DNA of 20,436 bases from JAAYAY01 sp964429355 (GTDB lineage: Bacteria > Planctomycetota > Planctomycetia > Pirellulales > Thermoguttaceae), in NCBI GenBank assembly GCA_964429355.1, contig CAYSCH010000148.1:1-20436 (forward strand), in the 5' to 3' direction. Shown one piece after another: positions 7,767-14,819 of the stretch. The stretch's first letter is position 1; each line of letters begins with the position of its first letter. A program made the translations under genes and the position numbers. The notes beneath the pieces were generated by a model. The model was not told where the DNA came from. It was given only the letters and a program-made list of their open reading frames with translations, and made no database searches.

Positions 7767-8609
7767 ATGCGAGTCATCCTTCTCGGATTTGGGGGTCGTG
7801 AAGACGTGGTTCGCGAAGCCAGTCGTCTTCAGCCGGTCATTGCCGACCGCGTGGAAATTGCGGCAATCGACTTCACCGGCGAGGCGGATCTGTCACGAAT
7901 CGACGCCGATTGCGCAATCGTATTCGGCGGCGACGGCTCGATTCTCCGCGCCGCTCACCAGATGGGAGCCAGACAACTTCCCATCCTGGCCGTCAACCTG
8001 GGAAGGCTGGGGTTTCTGGCGGACATTTCTCCAAACGAACTGCCCAGTATCCTGGAACGGCTTGTCAACAACAGGCTTCGAGTGGTTGAGCATCTGATGT
8101 TCTGGTGTACGCTCATCCGCAACGGCGAGGTGATCGAGCGACGATTGGGCCTCAATGAGGTGGCCGTCCTCGCAGGGCCTCCATTTGCGATCCTGGACGT
8201 CGATCTTTACGTTGACTCAGAACTGGTAACGACCTATAGTGGCGACGGTCTGATCGTGAGCACTCCCGTGGGATCGACCGCCCATAGCCTTTCCGCGGGT
8301 GGACCCATCCTGCGTCAGGAGCTGCAGGCCTTTGTGATCTGCCCGATCAGTCCCCACACCTTGACGAACCGTCCTGTGGTGGATGCGGCCGATCGGAAAT
8401 ACGAGTTGGTCATTCCGCGCCCGGAATCGGGTTCGTCGCTGGTTGTGGACGGTCGAGTGGTGGCTACTTTGGAGCCCGGCGATCGGGTCGGCATTCAGCG
8501 AGCCGAACAGCAGTTCCTGCTCGTTAAAGCTCCCGGTCATAGCTACTACCGCACTTTGCGCGAAAAACTCGGTTGGGGTGGACGCCTTCAGATTCCCAGG
8601 GCGACCTGA
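7767..8609 (+). CDS. nadK: NAD kinase (ATP-NAD kinase)
   Basis: Phosphorylates NAD to NADP in the cytoplasm. Diagnostic motifs are all present: GGDGS at 54-58, NLGRLGFLAD at 77-86, LNEVAV with the substrate-contacting Asn-Glu at 130-131, and the Gly-rich GDGLIVSTPVGSTAHSLS segment at 159-176. Length 280 is usual. Start ATG 7767 gives the expected N-terminal strand MRVILLGFGG; an in-frame start at 7686 would add 27 residues with no family resemblance. The upstream SD is weak (GAAAGA). It lies 105 bp after dxs, possibly co-transcribed. NADPH from this product is consumed by the MEP pathway started by Dxs, so the clustering is metabolically sensible, though that link is inference. Confidence 0.94.
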   Translation: MRVILLGFGGREDVVREASRLQPVIADRVEIAAIDFTGEADLSRIDADCAIVFGGDGSILRAAHQMGARQLPILAVNLGRLGFLADISPNELPSILERLVNNRLRVVEHLMFWCTLIRNGEVIERRLGLNEVAVLAGPPFAILDVDLYVDSELVTTYSGDGLIVSTPVGSTAHSLSAGGPILRQELQAFVICPISPHTLTNRPVVDAADRKYELVIPRPESGSSLVVDGRVVATLEPGDRVGIQRAEQQFLLVKAPGHSYYRTLREKLGWGGRLQIPRAT

Positions 8610-8649
8610 CCCCGAACAGATCCCAGAACAGACTCGAAAGGAAGCGAGT

Positions 8650-9612
8650 ATGACCCGAGCCACCACCCTTCTGCTTGGCGCTGCGCTCTTCGCCGCTGGA
8701 TTCGCCGGCCCGGTAACCGCTGACGATTCCGGCACGGCCGACAGCGGCGAGAAGTACCTTCTCCGCTATCAATTCAAACCGGGCGAGATCGTCCGCTGGC
8801 GGGTGGTCCATCTGGCCAAGATCAAGTCGACGGTTGCCGGCACCACGGAAACAACCGAGACGGTGAGCAAGTCGATCAAGGCCTGGAAAGTCACCGACGT
8901 GAACGAGAGCGGGACCGCGACTTTCGAGAACCTGATCGAACAGGTCGACATGCGGACCAAGTTCACCGGGCGCCAGGAAGTGACCTACAACAGCCAGACC
9001 GATCAGACACCACCCCCAGGATACGAGGACGTGGCCAAATCGGTTGGAAAGTGTCTCTCGCTGATCACAATCAACAACCGCGGCGAGGTGATGGGCCGCA
9101 AGGATGAAAGAATCGCCACAACCAGCCCGAACGAAGGTCAGGTCACAGTGCCCCTGCCGGAGGAATCGATCCCAGTCGGCCACACCTGGGCCTTTCCCTA
9201 CGAGATCGTGATCCCCGCCAACAATGGGACGGTTGTGAAGATCAAGACCCAGCAGAAGTTCACGCTGGAAAGCGTCACGAACGATGTGGCGACCATTCAC
9301 GTGGCCACGGTCATTCTCACTCCTGTTCACGACCCGACCATCGAGGTCCAACTTATCCAGCGGCAATCCGAGGGGACGATCCGCTTCGACATCAACGCGG
9401 GCCGCGTTCTCAGCCAGCAGATGGATCTCGACAAACGCGTAGTGGGTTTTGCCGGAAAGAACGACACGAGCAGCCTCCACTACCTCACGCGGTTCACCGA
9501 AGACCTGGTAACCGATGTTCAGCAGACCGACGAACTGGCGGCCAAGAAAGTTGCGGACGAACCCACCCAGACCGCTGCCAAACCGGTCGACGATGGGGCA
9601 GAGCGGAAGTAG
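8650..9612 (+). CDS. Secreted hypothetical protein (DUF6263-like)
   Basis: Function unknown. The ATG at 8650 is preceded by AAAGGAAG at good spacing. A signal peptide covers about residues 1-24 (hydrophobic TLLLGAALFAAGFAG, then VTADD). The mature part of about 295 residues looks mostly beta-strand, with repeated hydrophilic/hydrophobic alternation and many Thr, and ends in a charged, Ala/Pro-containing tail (DELAAKKVADEP). The opening YLLRYQFKPGEIVRWRVVH and the later IPVGHTWAFPYEI resemble the planctomycete secreted family DUF6263; this is from memory and unverified. No catalytic motif, lipobox or membrane anchor is seen. It sits 40 bp behind nadK on the same strand and converges on the methyltransferase gene with only 18 bp between stops. 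Confidence 0.8.
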   Translation: MTRATTLLLGAALFAAGFAGPVTADDSGTADSGEKYLLRYQFKPGEIVRWRVVHLAKIKSTVAGTTETTETVSKSIKAWKVTDVNESGTATFENLIEQVDMRTKFTGRQEVTYNSQTDQTPPPGYEDVAKSVGKCLSLITINNRGEVMGRKDERIATTSPNEGQVTVPLPEESIPVGHTWAFPYEIVIPANNGTVVKIKTQQKFTLESVTNDVATIHVATVILTPVHDPTIEVQLIQRQSEGTIRFDINAGRVLSQQMDLDKRVVGFAGKNDTSSLHYLTRFTEDLVTDVQQTDELAAKKVADEPTQTAAKPVDDGAERK

Positions 9613-9630
9613 GACCGGAATTCAGGCTGC

Positions 9631-10839
9631 TCAGACCCGCCGCGCGACGATCGCCGTCACCCGGCGGCCAAGGCGGGCAACCAGCAGCGTCGCTTCCGCC
9701 TTGCCACTCAGACGCAGCTCGCGCCGGATCCGCTCGGGAGGCTCTTCCACACCGCGAGTCTTGATCTCCAGCCGGCCCACGCCGCGCTCATGAAACAACC
9801 TTCGCAGCCGCTTGCGGTCGAAGGGAAGCACGTCGGTGACTTCAAAACACGGCACGAGGGGATCGTCGATTTTTTTCTCGGCCGTGAAGTAGGGCACGTC
9901 ACGATGGAGAGCCGCCAGGCGGTACTGTTCGGCAAGTGCCCCGGCCAGTCCAGCGGCCAACACCGCCGCATCGGGCTCCAGCACAAACTGCCCAATCTGG
10001 TCTGCCAGAGGCGGCCGGATACGGGGATCGCCGGCGAAAGTGGCAGCCGTGGGGTGGCCGTCAGGTCCGGATCGCAACACGGTGGCGCGCCGGAGACCCG
10101 GCAATCGGGCCAGTTTGCCGAACCATGCCACCTGCTGGCGACACTGCCGATCGCGACCGATCCATTCCAGCTCGGCTCTCTCTTCCCACAATTGGGGGAC
10201 GATGGTCGCCGGCGCCAGCTTCACAGCCCCGTCCCCCTGTTCGGCAAGCAGGCGGTCGATGGTCTCCAGGCCCGGGGCATAGGCCGCCAGTTGGGTCGTT
10301 CGCTGCCCGCTCGCCCGTCGGTCGGGATCCAGATGCCAGGCCGCGAAGGGCTCCACAGAAGAAGTGGCCGCATCTTCCAGCCGAAACTCGTTAACCCAGT
10401 TCTCCTTCCCGAGGCCCACCGTGGCCCGAAGGTTGGCCTCGGCAAACAGGATCGTCACCTGATCGCGATCGACGGCTGTGACCGGGCCCCGTTCGGCCAG
10501 GGCCATCAAGTCACCGCCGATCCCGCAGCAGAGATCGGCAATCCGCTCGCCAGGCGGAAAACGGCCTGCCTTGTATCGCGCGACGATGATATCGGTCGCT
10601 TGCTGAAAGGCCTGGGCGAGGAAGAACATCCGCTGGGCATGGGGAAACTTGGCTCCCCCTTTACGCCGCAACTCGACCTGCTCGAGAAGAAGGTGAACTC
10701 GCGCACCGGGAAGCTGGCGTTTCAGCCCCGGAGCAGCCGCCGCAATCGCAGCCGGGCCCGCCCTCAACTGGTCGAGCCATTGGGCGGCCTCGAGGCCGAG
10801 GAGCCAGCGAATATCGTCGAGTGCGGGATCAGGGGACAC
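9631..10839 (-). CDS. Class I SAM-dependent methyltransferase with THUMP-like C-terminal domain
   Basis: Predicted S-adenosylmethionine-dependent methyltransferase, probably acting on RNA. The SAM-binding motif I is ADLCCGIGGD at residues 101-110, with the acidic strand-2 end AVDRD at 122-126. HLDPDRR (169-175) sits where RNA/DNA methyltransferases of this group carry the DPPR-like motif IV. Residues about 310-395 (FEVTDVLPF, LRRLFHERGVGRLEIKTRGV, RRELRLSG) match the THUMP-like domain often fused to such enzymes. Length 402 is usual. The start is a GTG with no evident SD; an ATG 13 bp upstream is out of frame. A TACAAT -10 box 40 bp upstream supports a short leader. The exact substrate is unknown. 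Confidence 0.85.
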   Translation of the reverse strand: MSPDPALDDIRWLLGLEAAQWLDQLRAGPAAIAAAAPGLKRQLPGARVHLLLEQVELRRKGGAKFPHAQRMFFLAQAFQQATDIIVARYKAGRFPPGERIADLCCGIGGDLMALAERGPVTAVDRDQVTILFAEANLRATVGLGKENWVNEFRLEDAATSSVEPFAAWHLDPDRRASGQRTTQLAAYAPGLETIDRLLAEQGDGAVKLAPATIVPQLWEERAELEWIGRDRQCRQQVAWFGKLARLPGLRRATVLRSGPDGHPTAATFAGDPRIRPPLADQIGQFVLEPDAAVLAAGLAGALAEQYRLAALHRDVPYFTAEKKIDDPLVPCFEVTDVLPFDRKRLRRLFHERGVGRLEIKTRGVEEPPERIRRELRLSGKAEATLLVARLGRRVTAIVARRV

Positions 10840-10878
10840 GGCGCGGCGGCATGGTTACGGATGGCGGAAAGGAATCTG

Positions 10879-10907
10879 ATTGTAGCAGCTTCGTGGCGTT
10901 CCGTTTA
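10879..10907 (-). promoter_or_regulatory. Candidate promoter of the methyltransferase gene
   Basis: On the minus strand, TACAAT (10879-10884) with a poor -35 (TAAACG, 10902-10907) at 17 bp spacing. Transcription would start near 10872, giving a leader of about 33 bases to the GTG at 10839. It is the third TACAAT box in a plausible promoter position in this window. Confidence 0.35.
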
Positions 10908-11056
10908 CCACGATGGTTCCGGCTTTGCGAGATAGCCTCGGTGGTGGTATTGGGAAGCCGGCAGCGGCTGCACCCAACTCAGACAAGCGCTCAGTCCCGT
11001 CGAGCCGATGGAGATATTGGGGGATTCCTTCGCTTCTGCCACAAAGGATTCTGCGA

Positions 11057-11683
11057 ATGTTCAGGAAGCTCTTTTTCCTGGCCTTGCCGATCGGGGCCAT
11101 CGCCGGTCCGTTTGTGATCCACTCGGGACCGAAATGGGTTTCCCAGGTGACCGCCTCGCTTGCGTCCGGCTCCGACGCACCGGCGTTGGAAAACGGGATG
11201 GCGACGGGGATGCCTTCCGTCGACGGACTGGCCAGCGCGCCCCTCGAAGGCGCCGAAGTCGGACAGTTCTGGGAGGTGCTGCGATTCGACGTCACTCCGA
11301 GTTTCGTCACCGACCGCTGGCCTTGTGTGACGACAAGCCTGTACGAATTGGACCTCCAGGGATTCCGCGTACCCCTGGTTACGGGGACGGACCCCGACGA
11401 CCTGGCCGGCTCGCTCACGTACTACTTCAATCAGCAGCGCCTGCTGCAACGAATCACCTTCGCGGGCGCGACCGGCGACTATCGGCGGCTTCTGCAGTTG
11501 CTCACGGACCACTATGGCTTCGTCAGTCGCCCAACCAACACGCCCAATGTGATTCTGTTCGAAGTTCCGTCGTCGAAACAGGCAACCAGCTACCTTTGGA
11601 TTCGACCTGTCGATGTCCTCCGTGCCGACCAGCCGCTGAACCGGTTCCAGCTCACCCTCGTCATGGAGCGTCCCAGCTCCTGA
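11057..11683 (+). CDS. Conserved hypothetical protein with N-terminal membrane anchor (DUF6690-like)
   Basis: Function unknown. The ATG at 11057 follows AAAGGA by about 8 bp and starts MFRKLFFLALPIGAIAGPFVI, a hydrophobic segment that serves as signal peptide or single membrane anchor. An upstream GTG/ATG reading from 10913 adds 48 residues of low-complexity, Arg/Ser-rich translation and is not used. The soluble part (about residues 60-208) contains FWEVLRFDVTPSFVTDRWP, LDLQGFRVPLVTGTDPDDLAGSLTYYF and QRITFAGATGDYRRLLQLL, which read like a conserved planctomycete family (I recall DUF6690, not verifiable here). No enzyme motif is seen. It is a monocistronic gene divergent from the methyltransferase and convergent with the diadenylate cyclase (48 bp between stops). 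Confidence 0.75.
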   Translation: MFRKLFFLALPIGAIAGPFVIHSGPKWVSQVTASLASGSDAPALENGMATGMPSVDGLASAPLEGAEVGQFWEVLRFDVTPSFVTDRWPCVTTSLYELDLQGFRVPLVTGTDPDDLAGSLTYYFNQQRLLQRITFAGATGDYRRLLQLLTDHYGFVSRPTNTPNVILFEVPSSKQATSYLWIRPVDVLRADQPLNRFQLTLVMERPSS

Positions 11684-11731
11684 GTGGCCTCGCATCGGCC
11701 GGATGCAGCCTGCAATCATGCCCGGAACGCA

Positions 11732-12712
11732 TCATTCCTTGACGGGCGGTTTGACGGTCTCAGTCTTGGGCTTGGGCCGAGTTTCGATGGGGGGCGGCTC
11801 GTAGTCAAACTCTTTCCAGACCATGGGGCGGCGGTGGCTCGGCTCAATCCGCAGCATCACCTCGCCGTTCTGGAAGATGCGGACCGTGCCGTTCGATTCG
11901 CTCACCGTAACGGCTACCGCCTTCGTCGCCCGGCTCACCGCGGCAGCCGCCCAGTGCCGGGCCCCCAGCCCCTTCGAGAGGGTGATCGTCGCCGCCGACG
12001 AATCCACGTAGCGACAGGCCGCCTCGATCGTGCCGTCCGACGAGACGATGATCGCCCCGTCCATCTGCGCGATCTCCTTCACTCCCTCCCGGACCCGAGC
12101 GTCGAACAAGGTCCGCTCCTTGCGGGCGTAGCCCCGCACCGGGTCGAATCCGGCCGGTTTGCTGCGCGCCAGCACCTTGCGAGTGTCGCCGACCACAAAC
12201 ATCGTGCCGACCGCCTTGCCCTCGCGCCCCTCACGGCCGATTTCGACCGCCAGATCGACCACAACCTTCAACGTCTCCAGAGGAACTCGCGTTTCGAGTT
12301 GCCGGAGGTCGCGGCCCGTGAGGCGATCGAGGTGCTCACCCAAGTTGATCACGCTCACCGAATCGATCGCGTCCTGGTCGAAACCGCTGTAGAGTGCCAC
12401 GACCCGCGAACCAGGCACCAACAGGTCGTCAGCCACCGCCTCGAGCACGGCCTGAGTCAACCGATCGTAGACGGGACTTTCCGGCATGTTGACCACCACC
12501 GGCAGCAGGCCCGCTTCGTTGGCCCCGGTCAACTGCTCGGCATGATCGGCCGCGACGATGATACGAGCGTCGTCGGCCAGCTTTCGCAGACGAGCCCAAT
12601 CGGCGTTTCCCTCCAGAAGAATGAGCACGCCATCCGCTTCGACCGTCTCCGACAGCCGAATCGACATGCTGAGCAGGGTCTTGAAACGATCGGTGAACCT
12701 GAGCGGCTTCAT
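11732..12712 (-). CDS. Diadenylate cyclase (DAC/DisA_N domain), DacZ-like
   Basis: Predicted to make the second messenger cyclic di-AMP from two ATP. The DAC domain covers about residues 168-290: VGTMFVVGDTRKVL, IAQMDGAIIVSSDG with the catalytic DGA at 218-220, and LSKGLGARHWAAAAVSRAT with RH at 252-253 at the position of the RHR/RHT motif (third residue is Trp). The N-terminal ~165 residues (DGVLILLEG, ARIIVAADH, PVVVNMPESP, VVALYSGF) look like the pyruvate-kinase-C-terminal-like domain of archaeal DacZ rather than the membrane helices of CdaA or the helical/HhH parts of DisA. A Pro/Lys-rich tail of ~20 residues ends it. ATG 12712 is chosen because homology begins there; the 89 residues upstream in the same frame look non-coding. 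The DAC domain is confident; the DacZ grouping is inference. Confidence 0.88.
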   Translation of the reverse strand: MKPLRFTDRFKTLLSMSIRLSETVEADGVLILLEGNADWARLRKLADDARIIVAADHAEQLTGANEAGLLPVVVNMPESPVYDRLTQAVLEAVADDLLVPGSRVVALYSGFDQDAIDSVSVINLGEHLDRLTGRDLRQLETRVPLETLKVVVDLAVEIGREGREGKAVGTMFVVGDTRKVLARSKPAGFDPVRGYARKERTLFDARVREGVKEIAQMDGAIIVSSDGTIEAACRYVDSSAATITLSKGLGARHWAAAAVSRATKAVAVTVSESNGTVRIFQNGEVMLRIEPSHRRPMVWKEFDYEPPPIETRPKPKTETVKPPVKE

Positions 12713-12760
12713 CCGTTTCCGCCTGACGCAAGGGTGATCATTTCGCCGGGTTCCCCTCGT

Positions 12761-12778
12761 CACAGACCCGCTTCTGTG
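12761..12778 (-). promoter_or_regulatory. Leader hairpin upstream of the diadenylate cyclase
   Basis: CACAGA and TCTGTG flank a 6-base loop about 50 bp before the start codon, inside the leader expected from the promoter at 12826-12854. It matches no riboswitch consensus I recognise and has no T-run. Confidence 0.25.
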
Positions 12779-12825
12779 GCAGAGCCAATCACTCTGAAGG
12801 TAGTGGGAAACCGTTTGAGTAAGCC

Positions 12826-12854
12826 ATATTACGCTTTTTCCCAAAGGGCAGCAA
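12826..12854 (-). promoter_or_regulatory. Candidate promoter of the diadenylate cyclase gene
   Basis: Minus-strand TTGCTG (12849-12854), 17-bp spacer and TAATAT (12826-12831). Matches to consensus are three and four of six. The spacer contains an A-tract (GGGAAAAAG). Transcription would start near 12819, about 107 bases before the ATG. Confidence 0.35.
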
Positions 12855-13161
12855 TGGCTCTCGTCGAGAACGTCGCCAGTCGCGGCGATGGGACCACCAC
12901 TCGGCTCTACGCCGAGTTTCGAGTGCGAACCGGCGGCAAGCAAACGCTGCCGGAGATCGCCGGTGCGCCGATCCGGCAAAACACGGTGCGGCGGTTGACG
13001 ATCGTGCCCCTTGCTCCAACAAGCAACGCAGAAGCCCGCACGGCGATCACGTCTTGCCAGGCCCGATCCTCAGATGCTTGGAACACTGTTCAGGCGGATT
13101 GACCCAGGCGCGGCGGCTCGCCTCGTCGACAACCCCGCCCCGCCCTGGCCCCATCGGCACC

Positions 13162-14490
13162 TCAGTCCAGTTGAAGGGGACGTGGTCCGACGCGAACTTC
13201 GAGCTCCAATCGGGAACCGCCACGGAGGACGACGACCACGGCTTCCGAGCCGACCTTCGTGTTGGCAACCGCCCGGCTGAGGTCGGCCGAGGCTTCGACT
13301 TTCGCGTCGTTCCAGGCAACGATCACATCGTAGCGTTCCACGCCCGCACGATCCGCCGGCGAACGGCGGATCACGTCGGTGACCATGGCCCCCGTCTGTT
13401 CCGGCAGCTTGAACTCGGCCGCCAATTCCTCGTTGACGTCGCGCATGGCAACCCCCAGCCAACCGCGGGTGATCCGGCCGTGTTTACGCAAGCCTTCGTA
13501 AACCTCTTTGGCAACCACGCTTGGAATCGCAAAGCTGATACCGAGATTCTGCTCGCCATAAATGGCCGTGTTGATTCCGACCACTTCCCCCCGCATGCTC
13601 ACGAGCGGTCCACCGCTGTTGCCCGGATTGACCGCCGTATCGGTCTGGAGGAAATCCTGATGGGCCAGTTGTGAGATTCTCGCCCGTCTGCCCGTTGCGC
13701 TGATGATCCCGGAAGTCACGGTATGATCCAGCCCGAAGGGATTGCCGACCGCCAGCACGGCATCTCCCGGCTCCAGGTCGTCGCTGTCGCCCCAGACGGC
13801 GGCCGTAAACGGCCCCCCTTCGATCTTGAGGATGGCAAGGTCGGTCAAGGGATCGCGGCCGACCACGCGAACGTCGCGAATCGGGGTCCCATCGCTGAGT
13901 TTAACCGTGATTTCGGAAGCCTGATCGATGACGTGATTGTTCGTGACCACGTAGCCTTCCGGATCGACGATCACGCCCGACCCGATGAATTCCTTGCGGA
14001 ATATGGGGATGCGGAAGAGCAGGTCCGTTTCCTCTTTTGGCGCTTCCTGGGCAACTTGAGAGGTCTCAATGCCCACGACGCTCGGAGCGATGCTCTGAGC
14101 GACGTAGCTGCGCCGTGACTCCACATCGGGAAACTCGGCCAACAGTTGGCGGGCAACCTCCGCCTTGGCCAATTGCTCGCCTCGGGTGATCGCATACTGC
14201 ACGCGCTGGACAATGTAAGGGAGGGCTACGAGCGCCACCAGCGTGGCGGTGATCAGGGTCCACGTGGCAAGACGGATGAGTGTGAGAGCGGCGGCTCGCT
14301 GCACGAGAACGGGCTCCGGATGCGGCGACATGGCCATCAGGGGCGGCTCGACCGGTGCCGGCGGCTCGGCCGGTGCCGCAGCGGGAACGGCAACCACCGG
14401 AGACTCTCTCTCTTCCCAATTGAGTGCCGGCTCGAGCACCTCGGCGAGGCCCTTTGAGTCTTCGTGCCATCTGGGATCTGAAGTTGACAT
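13162..14490 (-). CDS. Membrane-anchored HtrA/DegP-type trypsin-like serine protease, one PDZ domain
   Basis: Probable envelope quality-control protease that degrades misfolded extracytoplasmic proteins. Residues 1-68 are a Pro/Ala-rich presumably cytoplasmic segment, about 70-95 a single transmembrane helix, then a linker and the S1C protease domain (about 130-330). The catalytic triad is visible: His186 in TNNHVI, Asp217 in TDLAIL and Ser292 in GNSGGPL. One PDZ domain follows (about 340-435; RGWLGVAMRDV, GAMVTDV, SPADRAGVERYDVI). One PDZ and an N-terminal anchor make it DegS/HhoA-like in layout rather than DegP. Start ATG 14490; the nearest SD-like GGAGGG is rather far upstream (13 bp). A perfect TATAAT with a palindrome in the promoter spacer lies 46 bp upstream, suggesting regulated expression. 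Confidence 0.93.
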   Translation of the reverse strand: MSTSDPRWHEDSKGLAEVLEPALNWEERESPVVAVPAAAPAEPPAPVEPPLMAMSPHPEPVLVQRAAALTLIRLATWTLITATLVALVALPYIVQRVQYAITRGEQLAKAEVARQLLAEFPDVESRRSYVAQSIAPSVVGIETSQVAQEAPKEETDLLFRIPIFRKEFIGSGVIVDPEGYVVTNNHVIDQASEITVKLSDGTPIRDVRVVGRDPLTDLAILKIEGGPFTAAVWGDSDDLEPGDAVLAVGNPFGLDHTVTSGIISATGRRARISQLAHQDFLQTDTAVNPGNSGGPLVSMRGEVVGINTAIYGEQNLGISFAIPSVVAKEVYEGLRKHGRITRGWLGVAMRDVNEELAAEFKLPEQTGAMVTDVIRRSPADRAGVERYDVIVAWNDAKVEASADLSRAVANTKVGSEAVVVVLRGGSRLELEVRVGPRPLQLD

Positions 14491-14535
14491 AGGAGCAGCG
14501 ACACCCTCCGCGATAGGAACAAGCCACTGTCATTT

Positions 14536-14564
14536 ATTATAACGCCCGATCGGGCCCGACCCAG
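14536..14564 (-). promoter_or_regulatory. htrA promoter with an embedded palindrome
   Basis: A perfect TATAAT -10 box on the minus strand (14536-14541) with transcription start near 14529. The -35 region (about 14559-14564, CTGGGT) is weak. The 12-bp perfect palindrome GCCCGATCGGGC (14544-14555) fills most of the spacer. A weak -35 plus a symmetric element between the boxes is the layout expected of a regulated promoter. Confidence 0.45.
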
Positions 14565-14612
14565 TGTTTGGCTGTTTGCCCGCATGCCCCTGCCGAGTGG
14601 TTTGCTCGGCAC

Positions 14613-14641
14613 TTTCCATAGTTGTTATTCGGAGGTATTCT
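14613..14641 (+). promoter_or_regulatory. Possible promoter of the F-protein gene
   Basis: TTTCCA (14613-14618), 17-bp spacer, TATTCT (14636-14641), each four of six to consensus. It would give a leader of about 170 bases containing the terminator-like hairpin at 14738-14771. Weak on its own. Confidence 0.25.
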
Positions 14642-14737
14642 GATTCCAGTGCCACGGACCTCGAAGGCTGGCCCCATTTGCCGGCTGTGACTGGCGGTGG
14701 AACGGGATGGCGCTGCGTCCCGCGCGACATTCCGCAC

Positions 14738-14771
14738 GCCGGGTTACCCGAAGACCGGCCCCGGCTTTTTT
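14738..14771 (+). terminator. Terminator-like hairpin in the leader of the F-protein gene
   Basis: GCCGGG (14738-14743) pairs with CCCGGC (14760-14765), followed directly by six T (14766-14771). No plus-strand gene ends upstream, so this would lie in the leader of the gene starting at 14820. A small alternative hairpin GGGTTACCC (14741-14749) uses the same left arm and would exclude it, as in an attenuator. Confidence 0.4.
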
Positions 14772-14819
14772 GGCGGGTCTGCTGTGGTATTGCCCAAAAC
14801 CCCCGGGATTCTGCCACCT

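Larger units (their letters stand above)
12713..13161. other. 449-bp region between htrA and the diadenylate cyclase gene
   Basis: I see no convincing gene. Open frames cross it on both strands but are Arg/Ser-rich, lack SD sequences and resemble nothing. The part next to the cyclase holds its candidate promoter and a leader hairpin. The htrA-proximal half (about 12860-13161) is GC-rich with no clear terminator or repeat. Confidence 0.55.
14491..14819. other. Divergent intergenic region between htrA and the F-protein gene
   Basis: 329 bp between divergent genes. On the left is the htrA promoter and palindrome (14536-14564). In the middle is a possible plus-strand promoter (14613-14641). At 14738-14771 is a GC-rich hairpin followed by six T. 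A GTG at 14697 is in frame with the downstream gene but the extra 41 residues are low quality. Confidence 0.5.

Noticed and set aside
12713..12979. 89-residue N-terminal extension of the diadenylate cyclase
   Set aside because: The extension is low-complexity, crosses a plausible promoter, and family similarity starts at the Met at 12712.
11684..13102. 472-codon plus-strand open frame opposite the diadenylate cyclase
   Set aside because: The cyclase on the other strand has DGA and RH motifs. The plus frame is His/Arg-rich without a domain.
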